The translations under genes were made by a program, and so were the position numbers. The notes beneath the pieces were generated by a model. That model was not told the origin of the DNA and searched no databases. It saw only the letters and a program-made list of their open reading frames with translations. A DNA stretch of 64,000 nt from Aridibacter sp965216195 (GTDB lineage Bacteria > Acidobacteriota > Blastocatellia > Pyrinomonadales > Pyrinomonadaceae), in contig OZ244151.1 of the NCBI GenBank assembly GCA_965216195.1, positions 930,001-994,000 of the forward strand, in the 5' to 3' direction. Below, one piece after another: positions 50,501 to 58,140 of the stretch (positions are counted from its first letter, which is position 1; every line of letters begins with the position of its first letter).

Positions 50501-51115
50501 CTCCGTAAAACTTTCTCCATTTAAGGCACGATCCCAAAGTTCCTTGGACTTCACCATCTGTTCAGGAATGCGTTCCTGGGCGATGACAATGTCCGTACCG
50601 ATTTCTATATCGACGCCAAAAAGCTTTTTCGAGAGTTTCTTGTAGGACTTGTTAAAGCAAATTAGCCGATACTCGGTATCTATAGACGAGATCATATCGG
50701 ACGAACCTTCGATAACTCCAAAGAGCCAGCTACTGCTTTTACTTAGCTCTTCACTAACCTCATCTAGGGTATGTTTCGTTTTCTTGCGCTTTTCTATCTC
50801 TTTTTGAAGATCCTCGTTGACTTCAGCAACGAAATTCGCATTTCGGTGGGATTTTTGTAGCAAATAGACGGTCCAGCAAAACAAAAGAGTGATAACAAAG
50901 CCCGCTGCGGTAGCTATTCCAAGACGTTTTCCATCCGCCAACTCTCGATATTCCGCACTTAGATTCCATATGTCCGGATATCTGGAAGCCATTGAACTGA
51001 AAGAATCGCCAGCCCCGATGATCATCCCGAGTACCAACAGGCCGAGCGCACACACCAGCGCAAACGCAAAAAGCGAGATTTGATATGCAAGTTTATTTTT
51101 GGTGTCTAAGCCCAT
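47576..51115 (-). CDS. Hybrid histidine kinase (PAS, HisKA, HATPase, two receivers, HPt)
   Basis: 1179 aa from the ATG at 51115; a GTG at 51148 would add 11 residues. Order: two membrane helices (~10-35 and ~75-98), coiled coil, three PAS domains (~130-520), HisKA with phosphorylated His in NMSHEIRTPMNGI (~530), HATPase (NAIKFTDEGE, DTGIGI, GGTGLGLAISK), a first receiver (~760-880, Asp in VVDLGLG), a second receiver (~915-1035, VEDNLINQ, LMDCQMPVMDG), and an HPt domain with His in AHKLKGGAAN (~1120). All phospho-sites are present, so a full phosphorelay is predicted. No PAS ligand can be assigned. Its place between pheS and pheT is unusual. Confidence 0.92.
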   Translation of the reverse strand: MGLDTKNKLAYQISLFAFALVCALGLLVLGMIIGAGDSFSSMASRYPDIWNLSAEYRELADGKRLGIATAAGFVITLLFCWTVYLLQKSHRNANFVAEVNEDLQKEIEKRKKTKHTLDEVSEELSKSSSWLFGVIEGSSDMISSIDTEYRLICFNKSYKKLSKKLFGVDIEIGTDIVIAQERIPEQMVKSKELWDRALNGESFTEVEEYVDDEGEQQYYEVAYNPLHDEKSQIIGASHIVRNITDRVEVQEDLKRERDFSSTVVEASNLLVMVTDLEGRILRFNGACEQASGYDAEDVIGRVLWNVLIPADEGANIKLAYRKQNSKELLRNFVCHWITRNEQLRFITWKCSFVVNEQGNEQIIATGIDITEREEFKETQNRVLDILENSSDFIGIMDMNGRVNYLNPAARDIIGLGEFSDLSAVKMTSACPDWANELIKSEGIPTAIKTGSWVGETAIRNQRGREVPVSQLILAHKNDRDEIEYISTVARDMSKQKLLEKELSTTRDAALKTARIKSEFLANMSHEIRTPMNGIIGLAELLLSTELDQEQRDYVESVQNSGEILLTIVNDILDFSKIEAGKFYLEHVSFDVRETLESLLEFFAEPAQRKGLELGLYVQNDVPDAMFGDPRRLRQILTNFIANAIKFTDEGEIILRVKLHSTDEDSNKTTLHFSVSDTGIGIAENSQDDLFDAFTQADLSITRRYGGTGLGLAISKQLVEMMDGEIGVESELGKGSDFWFTADFESDNFEEFSELWSESLNGARVLMVHDNDAIRSILLKQIQTLGIIGDGASDKKSALAILKAAAEIGEPFDIAVVDLGLGKTSGLDLSKQIRKDPTLRKTKILLTPSINEHELVRETTGEIIDSYILKPIRPTDLLGHLSDMQSGTTESSDKADEAQSTETANAASDNARKTWRILVVEDNLINQKVLASQLEKLGYACDVESNGQEALNALKRREYGLILMDCQMPVMDGLEATRRIRMAEGGTGKRIPIVAITAHAIEGDKEACINAGMDDYLTKPTKQKPLADIVARWIGAESFGLGENNETSSDDSSTTEQELIRARLEELAETCGEDVTFECIELFIEDIAETIEDLSKAVENSDYTQIDREAHKLKGGAANMGAVRLPEICEKLMFAAREKVDDEIKQLASEVYEQQEALAPIYADEREHFSRLLEELQAVN

Positions 51116-51352
51116 TAAGACAGGTCTAAGATCAGCAGCACGAGCCACAGTTTTGACAATTGAGAGGCGTTTGTATGATTGGCAACGGGGGAACAGCCGA
51201 CAAAGTATTGTAAATTCCGACGTTAGCGATTATTTATCGCTGTTAAACATTGTAAAATTATATGTGTCAAATTGCAAGGTATTTTTTGTGTAGAGAATTA
51301 TATTTTGGGGGCGGGAATATCGGTTCGATTCGAATTCCGAGAGTGTTTGGTT

Positions 51353-52453
51353 CTACCTAAATTGCTCCAGAAACCTTACATCGTTTTCAAACATAAGCCT
51401 AATGTCATCAAGGGAGTACATGAGCGCAGCCATTCTTTCGAGGCCAAAACCAAACGCGAACCCTGAGTAAACTTTGTGATCGACTCCGCATCCTTCGAGA
51501 ACGTTTGGATGCACCATGCCGCAGCCGCCTAGTTCGATCCAACCCGATCCGCGACACGTTCCGCATTTTCCGCCATCGAATTCACCGGTTCCGGAGCACT
51601 TAAAGCACGAAAAATCAAATTCAGCGCTGGGTTCGGTAAAAGGGAAGTAGCTCGGTCGAAACCGCGTCTTCGTTTCCTTTCCATACATGCGCTTCAACCA
51701 TTCCGTAACCGTCCCCTTCAGATGCGCCATCGAAATCCCCTTATCAACGCAAAGCCCTTCTATTTGGTGAAACATGGGCGTGTGAGTTTGATCAGGAGTG
51801 TCGCGACGGAAAACTTTACCCGGTGCGATTATTCGAAGCGGAACGCCTCTACGCTCCATCGCACGAATCTGCACGGTTGAAGTTTGCGAACGGAGAGCAA
51901 AACCATCAGTCGTATAAAACGTGTCCTGCGATTCGCGCGCCGGATGATTTTCAGGGATGTTAAGAGCGTCAAAATTGTAGTAATCGGTTTCGATTTCGCG
52001 GTCGTCTTCAATCGCGTAACCTATCGAGACGAAGATATCTTCTATTTTCTGGCGCAAAAGCGTAATTGGATGTAAATGTCCGGGTTTCGGACGCCTTCCC
52101 GGGAGAGTGACGTCAATTTTGTCGCGCTCCGTTTTGGTAGATTCGATAAAATCGCCGAGTTTTGTTTCGGTTTCTTCAATCGAAGTCTCAATCTTTTTAC
52201 GAACTTCCTGTACAAACTTTCCAAAATCAGCACGTTTATCAGGGTCAATCTTACCGATCAGTTTCATCGCACCGGAGATCTCACTCTTTTTACCGGTGTG
52301 TTTTACACTTAGTTCGGCAAGCTCTTTTTGTAGTTTCTCCGCGGCAGACAAAGTGAGTTCCCCAAATTCAGCTTTGCGGAAGTTTACAAACCGAGAAAAT
52401 TCGCTTCTGAAGGTTTCTAAAACCTCTTCAACTTGTCGTTTTTCGTCGCTCAC
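51353..52453 (-). CDS. pheS: Phenylalanyl-tRNA synthetase alpha subunit
   Basis: 366 aa from GTG 52453 (SDEKRQVEEVLETF), which has AGG before it; a TTG at 52474 would add 7 residues. N-terminal coiled coil, then the class II catalytic core: HPITLL..., motif 2 FRRDTPDQTHTPMFHQIEG and motif 3 GFAFGFGLERMAALMY. A four-Cys cluster (CFKCSGTGEFDGGKCGTCRG, ~270-290) lies inside the core and looks like a zinc knuckle, rarely noted in PheS. Upstream neighbour is rplT, 78 bases away. Confidence 0.93.
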   Translation of the reverse strand: MSDEKRQVEEVLETFRSEFSRFVNFRKAEFGELTLSAAEKLQKELAELSVKHTGKKSEISGAMKLIGKIDPDKRADFGKFVQEVRKKIETSIEETETKLGDFIESTKTERDKIDVTLPGRRPKPGHLHPITLLRQKIEDIFVSIGYAIEDDREIETDYYNFDALNIPENHPARESQDTFYTTDGFALRSQTSTVQIRAMERRGVPLRIIAPGKVFRRDTPDQTHTPMFHQIEGLCVDKGISMAHLKGTVTEWLKRMYGKETKTRFRPSYFPFTEPSAEFDFSCFKCSGTGEFDGGKCGTCRGSGWIELGGCGMVHPNVLEGCGVDHKVYSGFAFGFGLERMAALMYSLDDIRLMFENDVRFLEQFR

Positions 52454-52531
52454 TAACCTGTGTTTTCTAAACAATTACACAGACAAATCATCGCTGAATT
52501 GCCTGTGCGCTACGATCCTCTTGGGTTGATA

Positions 52532-52909
52532 CTACGCCGCTGCTTTTTGCTTCTTATCGAGTGCGTCTTTCGCTTTTCCGGCGATTGTTTCAAACGCCTC
52601 AGGCTGCTTAACCGCCAAATCAGCTAAAATTTTTCTATCCAACTCGATTTCAGCGAGTTTCACGCCGTGCATGAACTGTGAGTAGCTCATGCCATGTTGG
52701 CGAGCTGCCGCGTTTATCCTTACGATCCAAATCCTGCGAAAATCACGTTTTTTGCGTTTTCGTCCGATATAGGCGTATTGAAGCCCCTTTTCAACAGATT
52801 CCTTGGCAGAACGATAAAGTTTCGATTTCGTTCCGCGATAACCCTTCGCCTGGGCTAGGATTTTCCTGCGCTTATTTAAACGCTTATTTCCACGTTTTGC
52901 TCTTGGCAT
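52532..52909 (-). CDS. rplT: 50S ribosomal protein L20
   Basis: 125 aa, slightly longer at the C-terminus than the usual ~118. Starts MPRAKRGNKRLNKRRKIL, with the family block WIVRINAAARQHGMSYSQFM (~64-83). Binds 23S rRNA early in assembly; in other bacteria it represses its own operon. Follows rpmI in the infC-rpmI-rplT order. Confidence 0.97.
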   Translation of the reverse strand: MPRAKRGNKRLNKRRKILAQAKGYRGTKSKLYRSAKESVEKGLQYAYIGRKRKKRDFRRIWIVRINAAARQHGMSYSQFMHGVKLAEIELDRKILADLAVKQPEAFETIAGKAKDALDKKQKAAA

Positions 52910-52930
52910 TGCAAAGTACTCCTTTCAGTC

Positions 52931-53014
52931 GTGAAAAAGCTAAAAAGTGGAAAAGCGAAAAGTTTAACTAAAGCCTTCAATCACTTTTTCACATTTACAC
53001 TCTTACACTTTTAA
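52931..53014. repeat. Paired 8-nt tandem repeat arrays in the rpmI-rplT gap
   Basis: Two degenerate octamer arrays in opposite sense. 52931-52962: GTGAAAAA, GCTAAAAA, GTGGAAAA, GCGAAAAG. 52982-53013: CACTTTTT, CACATTTA, CACTCTTA, CACTTTTA. GTGAAAAAG can pair with ACTTTTTCAC, so a hairpin may form between the two genes. Confidence 0.75.
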
Positions 53015-53017
53015 ACT

Positions 53018-53221
53018 TTATTTTCTTCCGTACGGCAGCATCTCTTCGACCAGTTTTTGATCGGCTTTTGCCACATACGTATCAATATCTAAATTTCTTT
53101 TACGTTTTGTTGTTTTCTTCGTCAAAATATGACGCGCGTGCGATTTTCCTCGTTTAAACTTGCCCTTGGCAGTCTTACGAAAACGCTTTTGAGCGCCTTT
53201 ATGTGTTTTTAATTTTGGCAT
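53018..53221 (-). CDS. rpmI: 50S ribosomal protein L35
   Basis: 67 aa, normal length. MPKLKTHKGAQKRFRKTAKGKFKRGK matches the family start (shown here in part: KLKTHKGAQKRFRKT), with the HILTKKTTKRKRNL block and a C-terminal MLPYGRK. It follows infC by 11 bases and precedes rplT. Confidence 0.97.
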   Translation of the reverse strand: MPKLKTHKGAQKRFRKTAKGKFKRGKSHARHILTKKTTKRKRNLDIDTYVAKADQKLVEEMLPYGRK

Positions 53222-53232
53222 TTTATTCCTAC

Positions 53233-53790
53233 CTATTTAGTTCCTTCTTTTTTCGGCACCAGAATAATAAACATCTGATAGCCTTCCATTTTTGGTCTTA
53301 CCTCTACTTCGGCAAGATCCTCAAGATCATCTCTTAAGCGCGCTAAAATTTTCGCTCCCAGATCTCTGTGAGACATTTCGCGTCCACGAAAGGCAATGGT
53401 TGCGCGAACCTTATCGCCGTCTTCAATCCAACCGCGCGCGCGTTCCATGCGGTACTGGTAATCGTGGTCGTCTGTTCCCGGGCGAAACTTGATTTCTTTA
53501 ACCGTAACGGTCGTTTGCTTTTTCTTTGCTTCCTGTTTCTTTTTCTTTTCTTCGTAAAGAAACTTTCCGTAATCGATAATCCTGCAAACGGGCGGGCGCG
53601 CTTTCGGCGCTATTTCCACAAGGTCGAGCCCCATATCCCGCGCTTTTCTTACGGCGTCGCGAGTATCCATCACGCCAATTTGTTCGCCGTCTTCAGTCAC
53701 AACCCTTACCGATGGCACTCTAATTCTTTCGTTTGTGCGGTGTTTCGGACCTCTGTATCTCTTTCGATTTCTGTTAAATCTTCTTCCTAT
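53233..53790 (-). CDS. infC: Translation initiation factor IF-3, predicted AUA start
   Basis: 185 aa. Binds the 30S subunit and checks the start codon and initiator tRNA. The first ordinary start (GTG 53718) would cut off the conserved NERIRV strand. The frame continues upstream through FNRNRKRYRGPKHRTNERIRV to ATA at 53790-53788, which has a perfect GGAGGT six bases before it (53802-53797) and no other start candidate nearby. ATA also overlaps the thrS stop (ATAG). infC is known to use AUU or AUC in other bacteria, so that IF-3 can limit its own synthesis; AUA fits that logic. Core motifs: DLVEIAPKARPPVCRIIDYGKFLYE and IKFRPGTDDHDY. Confidence 0.93.
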   Translation of the reverse strand: MGRRFNRNRKRYRGPKHRTNERIRVPSVRVVTEDGEQIGVMDTRDAVRKARDMGLDLVEIAPKARPPVCRIIDYGKFLYEEKKKKQEAKKKQTTVTVKEIKFRPGTDDHDYQYRMERARGWIEDGDKVRATIAFRGREMSHRDLGAKILARLRDDLEDLAEVEVRPKMEGYQMFIILVPKKEGTK

Positions 53791-55772
53791 TTTTCTACCT
53801 CCGTGTGTAGTGCGCGGTTTTCGTTTAACACCCGCGCTGTTTCTATAAATTCTTCGAGTTTTACAACTCCCTGATCCCCTTTGGTGCGATCGCGAACGGC
53901 AACAGTCTGCTCTTCGAGCTCCTTATCGCCTAAGATCAGCATAAAGGGAACTTTCGAAACAGTTGCTTCCCTGATCTTCGCACCGATTTTATCACTTCTC
54001 GTATTTAACTCAACGCGAAAACCAGCGTCTTTTAAGCTTTCTGCAACGCTTTCCGCATACTCATTTATACGATCCGTGATCGGCAAAACCGCTACCTGCA
54101 CAGGCGCCAACCAGAAGGGAAACGCTCCCGCGAAATGCTCGACTAATACGCCAAAGAATCGCTCCACCGAGCCAAACAAAGCGCGATGAACCATCAAAGG
54201 ACGGTGAACTTCATTGTCGTCACCTTTATACTCAAGTTCGAATCTTTCGGGTAAATTGAAGTCGAATTGAACGGTGGTTAGCTGCCAGAAACGTCCGATC
54301 GAATCCTCTACCTTGATATCAATCTTGGGTCCATAAAAGGCGGCTTCGCCTTTTATTCGTTCATATCCAATCGAACGCTTATCAAGTGCACTTATCAACG
54401 CACCCTCGGCGTTTTCCCAATCACTATCAGAACCAAGATATCCCTTATTATCTTCTCCTCCGCGAACGGAAAGTTCGATTTTCATCTTCTCGAACCCGAA
54501 AGTTTTAAAAACGTCGTATGCGAAATCTACACAATCGCCGATTTCATCCGTGATTTGCGCCGGCGTACAGAAAATATGTGCGTCATCCTGCGTAAACCCT
54601 CTAACCCTTAAAAGTCCGTGCAAAGTTCCTGATAGCTCCGCTCGATAAACCGTTCCAAGCTCGGCATAGCGAATCGGAAGATCGCGATACGAACGCGGCT
54701 GAGATTTGTAGATTCCGATATGAAACGGGCAATTCATCGGCCTGAGCCGAAACTCGGTGTCTTCACCGAATTTTTCCGGCATGCCCATCGGTTCGAAAAG
54801 AGAATCGGCGTAGTTTTCTTCGTGTCCCGAAGTTTGCCACAGATTGCGTTTGGCGATATGTGGAGTATAAACAGTTCCGTAACCACGTTTTACCAGCTGC
54901 TCGCGAAGATAATCTTCCATCTCGGTGCGAATCGCTCCGCCTTTTGGGTGCCAGAAAATAAATCCCTGACCATAATCGTCCTGAATCGAAAATAAATCGA
55001 GTTCCTGGCCAAGTTTGCGGTGATCACGTTTCGCGGCTTCTTTCCGTTGTTTAAGCCAAGCCTGCAATTCTACTTGCGAGAAAAACGCCGTTCCGTAAAT
55101 GCGTTGCATTTGGTCGCGTTCGGAATCGCCTTTCCAGTAAGCACCGGAAATCGCTAGCAGCTTAAACGCTTTTAGTTTACCAGTGTGTGGCACGTGCGGT
55201 CCCAAACAAAAGTCTATAAACGGCGAACCGTCGATATAATAAACGCTCGCATCGCCCTCAACCTTCTCGTCGATCAACTCGCACTTTAGTGGCTCGTCAC
55301 GATCTTTAAAGATATCGATAATCTCTGCTTTTTCAATAACTTCCCGGCGATACTTAAGGTTTTGCTTTACCATCTGCGCCATACGCTTTTCGATTTTCGG
55401 AAGATCGTCCTCCGAAATCGGCTCGGGCGTAATCACATCGTAGAAAAAGCCGTACCTCGGATCGTCCAAAAGCGCAGGACCGATTCCAAGCTTTGTTCCG
55501 GGATACAAATCCATCACCGCCGCGGCTAGCAAATGCGCGGTCGAATGTCTTAAGACTTCGAGACCGTCTCGCGAGTCAGGAAGAATCGGTTCGAGTGAGA
55601 CCTCATCACCTACAGGTAACTCACGGTTGAGATCGTATTCCTCTCCGTTTACTTTCGCCGCAAGCGCTTTCTTTGAAGCCTTCCGGTCAAACGCCTTTAT
55701 GGCATCGAAAGCGGAGATCTCTTCCTCAAAACTCTTTGAGTTTTCGCCGTATTTTATATTTAGTTCGCTCAT
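53787..55772 (-). CDS. thrS: Threonyl-tRNA synthetase
   Basis: 661 aa from the ATG at 55772 (MSELNIKYGENS); the frame extends to 55820 through the leader repeats. TGS domain ~1-65, editing domain with the HSTAHLLAAAV and YYIDGSPFIDFCLGPHVPHTG blocks (~75-220), class II core with motif 2 ... YRAELSGTLHGLLRVRGFTQDD (shown in two parts: YRAELSG, GLLRVRGFTQDD), motif 3 MVHRALFGSVERFFG, and an anticodon domain at the end. The stop overlaps the infC start (ATAG), so the two genes are probably translationally coupled. Confidence 0.95.
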   Translation of the reverse strand: MSELNIKYGENSKSFEEEISAFDAIKAFDRKASKKALAAKVNGEEYDLNRELPVGDEVSLEPILPDSRDGLEVLRHSTAHLLAAAVMDLYPGTKLGIGPALLDDPRYGFFYDVITPEPISEDDLPKIEKRMAQMVKQNLKYRREVIEKAEIIDIFKDRDEPLKCELIDEKVEGDASVYYIDGSPFIDFCLGPHVPHTGKLKAFKLLAISGAYWKGDSERDQMQRIYGTAFFSQVELQAWLKQRKEAAKRDHRKLGQELDLFSIQDDYGQGFIFWHPKGGAIRTEMEDYLREQLVKRGYGTVYTPHIAKRNLWQTSGHEENYADSLFEPMGMPEKFGEDTEFRLRPMNCPFHIGIYKSQPRSYRDLPIRYAELGTVYRAELSGTLHGLLRVRGFTQDDAHIFCTPAQITDEIGDCVDFAYDVFKTFGFEKMKIELSVRGGEDNKGYLGSDSDWENAEGALISALDKRSIGYERIKGEAAFYGPKIDIKVEDSIGRFWQLTTVQFDFNLPERFELEYKGDDNEVHRPLMVHRALFGSVERFFGVLVEHFAGAFPFWLAPVQVAVLPITDRINEYAESVAESLKDAGFRVELNTRSDKIGAKIREATVSKVPFMLILGDKELEEQTVAVRDRTKGDQGVVKLEEFIETARVLNENRALHTEVEK

Positions 55773-55778
55773 TTTCTG

Positions 55779-55887
55779 GTAATTAGTTGTTCGTAATACG
55801 TAATTCGCCTGTTTATACAAAGATGTCCATTCGAAGCTAAACTCGCCTCAAATCAAACCGAATTACCTATTACGGGTTACGTATTAC
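55779..55887. repeat. Inverted pair of 7-nt tandem repeat arrays in the thrS leader
   Basis: 55779-55806: GTAATTA, GTTGTTC, GTAATAC, GTAATTC. 55860-55887: GAATTAC, CTATTAC, GGGTTAC, GTATTAC. The second array is the reverse complement in kind of the first, separated by 53 bases. On the mRNA strand they can pair (GTAATTC/GAATTAC perfectly, the next heptad with one mismatch), and the inner array ends 7 bases before the thrS ATG, so the hairpin would lie over its ribosome site. Confidence 0.75.
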
Positions 55888-55967
55888 CTTCTTCCAACTA
55901 CTTTTTCAATTGATCTGATCTGATAAGAGCGACTTTGCTTTTGCGCTGCATACACAACGCTAGTTTT

Positions 55968-55985
55968 ACGTGCTTAGAAGCACGT
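55968..55985. other. Perfect short hairpin in the thrS leader region
   Basis: ACGTGCTT, two bases, AAGCACGT: an 8-bp palindrome about 200 bases upstream of thrS. It is not followed by a T run on either strand, so it is not a standard terminator. The rest of 55888-56117 shows only octamer repeats and no gene. Confidence 0.45.
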
Positions 55986-56042
55986 CGTAGTTGATTCTGT
56001 CGTTACAAAGTTCTTTACGAGCATCTTATCAAAAATAATAAA

Positions 56043-56101
56043 GTGCAAAAGTGAAAGAGTGTGAAAGTGAAAGACTTAAAATTCGTCTGTTACTTTTTCA
56101 C
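56043..56101. repeat. Degenerate 8-nt tandem repeat array
   Basis: Four octamers in register at 56043-56074: GTGCAAAA, GTGAAAGA, GTGTGAAA, GTGAAAGA. One opposed copy, ACTTTTTCAC (56092-56101), could pair with them. The unit is the same kind as in the rpmI-rplT gap. Confidence 0.7.
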
Positions 56102-56117
56102 GTTTCTCTTCTGTTCG

Positions 56118-56192
56118 TGGTAGGCACTAGCAGAGTTGAACTGCTGACCTCTACCGTGTCAAGGTAGCGCTCTACCACTGAGCTAAGTGCCT
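56118..56192 (-). tRNA. tRNA-Val (GAC)
   Basis: 75 nt on the minus strand with encoded CCA. The acceptor stem AGGCACT pairs with AGTGCCT, and the anticodon loop TTGACAC carries GAC. Confidence 0.94.
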
Positions 56193-56303
56193 TCAAACAC
56201 ATATTTCGCCCAATAAAAAGCGAACTCTTAAAGTAGCTAAGTGGTGATTGCCTGTCAAGGACTAAAAGCCTTTATTTTACGGGAAATCGAGCGCTTTTGC
56301 AGC

Positions 56304-57020
56304 TTACTTTGCTTGAGCCAAATACCGCCTATTCACCCATCCGCGTTTCCCTTTGAACACAATTGGCACCCACGCGCTTTTTCCGAATCGTTTTCCGGCA
56401 CCGGTTATTCTTATTCCCGTTCCGTTTGGCGGAATTTTACCGACAACGACCTTGAGATTTCCCGGCGACGGCCTGATATACAAAACGTCGTTGCTTTTAA
56501 CCCCCGTAACACGATAGCTTTTCGTTTTTGGAGTTGGAGTCTGTTTCGGGGTTGCGGATGAAACGGGATTTGGTGTTGTGGCTTTCGCCGTGTTCGAGTT
56601 GTGATCCTGGTAAGTTTGCGAAACGATATTTCGCTCGGAGTTTGCGCTGATACTCTCATTCGCCAAATCCTTTTCCGTTGCTACATTGGCCTGACCGCTG
56701 TTTCCCGACATAAAAATGTACGCGATTATCGCACCGGCCAAGATTATTCCAAGCAAACCAAATGTAGAAAGAATCCAAAATGGGCTCACACCGCCTCGAG
56801 TATAGTCTCCTGTTTTGTTTACTACGGATTCTCGAGTCTTAGTGTTTGAAGAAACTGTTTGAGCAGAAATGGATTCTTCAGAGTCGAGATCAGCGGCAAA
56901 ATTGGGAAGCACTTCCGTTTCGGCATCCCGTATATCGCCGGAAAGTTCGCTCCCATCCGAGAGACAAAAAGAGAGAGTCTTGTCAGTGTAGACTGTTCCG
57001 CATTTGGGGCATTCCTTCAT
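56304..57020 (-). CDS. Zinc-ribbon membrane protein with SH3-like domain
   Basis: 238 aa. N-terminal ribbon CPKCGTVYTDKTLSFCLSDG (4-23), the same family as at 17877 and 18820, an acidic linker, one membrane helix (~78-105), a Thr/Pro/Lys-rich stalk, and a C-terminal bacterial SH3-like domain (~170-235; YIRPSPGNLKVVVGKIP, KRGWVNRRYLAQ). SH3-like domains of this kind often bind peptidoglycan, so a cytoplasmic-sensor/periplasmic-binding arrangement is possible. Function unproven. Confidence 0.75.
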   Translation of the reverse strand: MKECPKCGTVYTDKTLSFCLSDGSELSGDIRDAETEVLPNFAADLDSEESISAQTVSSNTKTRESVVNKTGDYTRGGVSPFWILSTFGLLGIILAGAIIAYIFMSGNSGQANVATEKDLANESISANSERNIVSQTYQDHNSNTAKATTPNPVSSATPKQTPTPKTKSYRVTGVKSNDVLYIRPSPGNLKVVVGKIPPNGTGIRITGAGKRFGKSAWVPIVFKGKRGWVNRRYLAQAK

Positions 57021-57062
57021 TGGGATGGAATTTTATCACAAAACCAAAGCGATAATTACAAG

Positions 57063-58004
57063 CTATTCAACCCTTAAACCGCCACAGCCAATTTGCCTTT
57101 TCATAAACGCAACGCTTCTCCTTGCCGTTACTTCCTGTGTCGGTTTTGGGTAGCTATGTCCGCCGTTGAAGAAATATTTGTCCGTCGGGAACCCAAAAGA
57201 ACGCATTTTGCGTGCAATTTCCCTGCTTCCATAAACTGGAAGTCGATTCTTGCATCCAAAATATGGCTTCTTGCCGATTGGTACCGTCGTGTCTTTCGTA
57301 CCATGGGCGAGGAAAAGACCGATGCGTTCGTTTCGATCGATATAATTCAAATCGTAAAGTGCTCCGGAATAAGACAAAACGCCCTTAACTTTTGGCTGCG
57401 GAGCAAGTCTTCCATGCTTTTTCACAACCGGCCCGCCAATATCCCTGTTATCCAAAAAGGCTGCGTGCATTACGGTAGTTGCACCCGCACTATTACCCAT
57501 CAGAAAAACGTTATTTCGGTCGATACCATATTTATCGGCGTTTTTCATTAGATATTGAATAGCGTCGCGCACATCCTGAACAGCCATATAATGCGCCTCG
57601 ATGAGCTGCGCGTCAGTAACATTGCACGGAACTCTTTGCCTCGGATGGAGCCTATATTCAACCGAAGCTGATATAAAGCCGCGACGCGTAAATTGCTCGT
57701 TCATCATCACGCTAAAATACTGATAGCACTTAAAAAATGGACAGATATCCATAAAACCGCCACCGTGAACCCCAATTACAACCGGGCGTTTTGCGAGTTT
57801 GTATTTATCCCTAGGTTTATTTATAAGTATGTTCAAACGCTGGTTTTTACCGTAGTGTTTTACGGTTTTATAAACGGGGTCGCCCGCCCGTTTCTGCCGC
57901 GACTTTTTTGCGACAAAAAGATTCGGATAATCGCAGTAGCTTTCCGCGAACGTTGATGAAACAAAGACCGTAATACAAAGCAAAAATGTCAGGCCGATAC
58001 GCAT
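57063..58004 (-). CDS. Secreted alpha/beta hydrolase (esterase-like)
   Basis: 313 aa from the ATG at 58004, which has GAGGA at good spacing; the frame extends to 58061. Signal peptide ~1-20 (LLCITVFVSSTFAES). Oxyanion-hole motif VHGGGFMD (~77-84), nucleophile elbow GNSAGATT (~170-177), acid in GTKDTTVPIG and His near GGHSYPKP. The arrangement matches BD-FAE/carboxylesterase-type hydrolases that cut esters of sugars or lipids. Substrate unknown; exported or periplasmic. Confidence 0.85.
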   Translation of the reverse strand: MRIGLTFLLCITVFVSSTFAESYCDYPNLFVAKKSRQKRAGDPVYKTVKHYGKNQRLNILINKPRDKYKLAKRPVVIGVHGGGFMDICPFFKCYQYFSVMMNEQFTRRGFISASVEYRLHPRQRVPCNVTDAQLIEAHYMAVQDVRDAIQYLMKNADKYGIDRNNVFLMGNSAGATTVMHAAFLDNRDIGGPVVKKHGRLAPQPKVKGVLSYSGALYDLNYIDRNERIGLFLAHGTKDTTVPIGKKPYFGCKNRLPVYGSREIARKMRSFGFPTDKYFFNGGHSYPKPTQEVTARRSVAFMKRQIGCGGLRVE

Positions 58005-58140
58005 TTTATTTTTCCTCACAGTTTGAATTGCGGGGTAAAATTCTCTGATGGTCTTATCCAATGAAGCGTTGGAATCAAAAAGAGTTTATTAACTTAGGCT
58101 CCAATTTCCGCTCCATTGTATTTGACCTGACCCCGAATTC

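Noticed and set aside
53719..53736. ATT just upstream of the infC GTG as the AUU start known from E. coli
   Set aside because: It has no Shine-Dalgarno and still cuts conserved residues; the ATA at 53790 has both.
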